Assembly (NCBI GenBank): GCA_003164295.1
Contig: PLTA01000055.1
Location: 18,502-82,501, forward strand
Reading direction: 5' to 3'
DNA: 64,000 bases
Source of the DNA: Candidatus Bathyarchaeota archaeon
GTDB taxonomy: Archaea > Thermoproteota > Bathyarchaeia > Bathyarchaeales > Bathycorpusculaceae
How positions within the stretch are numbered: the first letter of the stretch is position 1; every line of letters begins with the position of its first letter. The notes beneath the pieces were generated by a model. That model was not told the DNA's origin and ran no database searches. It was given only the letters and a program-made list of their open reading frames with translations. Below are positions 63,767-64,000 of the stretch, one piece after another. The translations under genes and the position numbers were made by a program.

Positions 63767-64000
63767 TTATACCGAAGCTTCAGCCAAAATTAGCTCTCTG
63801 AGTTGTTTTCGCAGAACTGTCAGCTGGTGATCTTCGCCCTCTTGGGTTGTAACTGCTCCGTAAGCTAACGCGTCTTTAGTAAGTACCTGCTCCGGATTCA
63901 TACCTAAAGCCCGTACCATTTCTTTAAGCTGTTCAAGTTTGCTGATTTGCGTTTTTGGTCTAATGGCTAAACCTGCTGATGCATAAACACTGCGAAGTTT
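63767..64000 (-). CDS. C-terminal part of an unknown, possibly integrase, protein
   Basis: The last 77 residues of a gene that starts beyond the window: SKLEQLKEMVRALGMNPEQ, VLTKDALAYGAVTTQEGED and HQLTVLRKQLRELILAEAS. It is helical and acidic. The MNPEQVLTKDAL segment resembles the tail of archaeal zinc-ribbon tyrosine integrases as I remember it, but the catalytic region is outside the window, so this is tentative. Confidence 0.4.
   Translation of the reverse strand, partial: KLRSVYASAGLAIRPKTQISKLEQLKEMVRALGMNPEQVLTKDALAYGAVTTQEGEDHQLTVLRKQLRELILAEASV

Noticed and set aside
1..64000. CRISPR array, rRNA or complete tRNA
   Set aside because: No regularly spaced repeats of CRISPR length, no rRNA signatures, and every T-arm-like sequence lacks a matching 5' half within a few hundred bases.

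Overview
The window looks like a chromosome segment of an uncultivated archaeon, most probably Candidatus Bathyarchaeia. This is inferred from gene content: archaeal release factor aRF1 with NIKS and GGQ motifs, an archaeal histone, formylmethanofuran:H4MPT formyltransferase (Ftr), topoisomerase IB (in archaea mainly Thaumarchaeota and Bathyarchaeota), the DUF39/NIL-ferredoxin/UPF0280 homocysteine module, C-terminally anchored Thr/Ser-rich surface proteins and frequent TTG/GTG starts. There is no rRNA, complete tRNA or CRISPR array. Layout: 0-6.6 kb holds a broken dienelactone hydrolase, glycogen genes (branching enzyme and GT4 glycosyltransferase), an Hsp20 next to a protein sharing its odd N-terminal motif, and a ribbon-helix-helix micro-gene. 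7-11 kb holds a YyaL-type protein, a nonsense-mutated DUF123 gene and an AbrB regulator behind a perfect 20-bp palindrome. 11-23 kb is an anabolic block: aspartokinase, homoserine dehydrogenase, threonine synthase and an ACT-domain protein on the minus strand, divergent from argG-argH-carA-carB; argG has no start codon except AUA. 23-36 kb is conserved housekeeping: homocysteine formation from aspartate semialdehyde (which links back to the aspartokinase cluster), Ftr, aRF1, topoisomerase IB and a P-type ATPase. 36-46 kb encodes a well-translated protein of unknown function and an exported or membrane block: glutaminyl cyclase, a membrane polyferredoxin and a large PQQ-type beta-propeller. 46-64 kb is an accessory zone: VapBC, C2H2 zinc-finger proteins, a large catalase that looks foreign, a histone, small stress-type membrane proteins, two paralogous unknown proteins, tRNA-3'-half-like fragments, an integrase zinc-ribbon remnant, and a TcmP/DUF5131 pair beside a possible integrase C-terminus. 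Two patterns stand out. First, three intergenic regions (7.29, 23.06 and 36.86 kb) carry degenerate tandem repeats with an exact 10-bp period, keeping a GT step once per helical turn while the rest of the unit differs between arrays; two of the three follow the same 15-bp leader. Second, about ten small accessory genes are broken by varied lesions (5-bp duplication, nonsense codon, short deletions, multiple frameshifts), while the long core genes are intact. Together with tRNA-like fragments directly after stop codons, this suggests a zone of repeated acquisition and decay.
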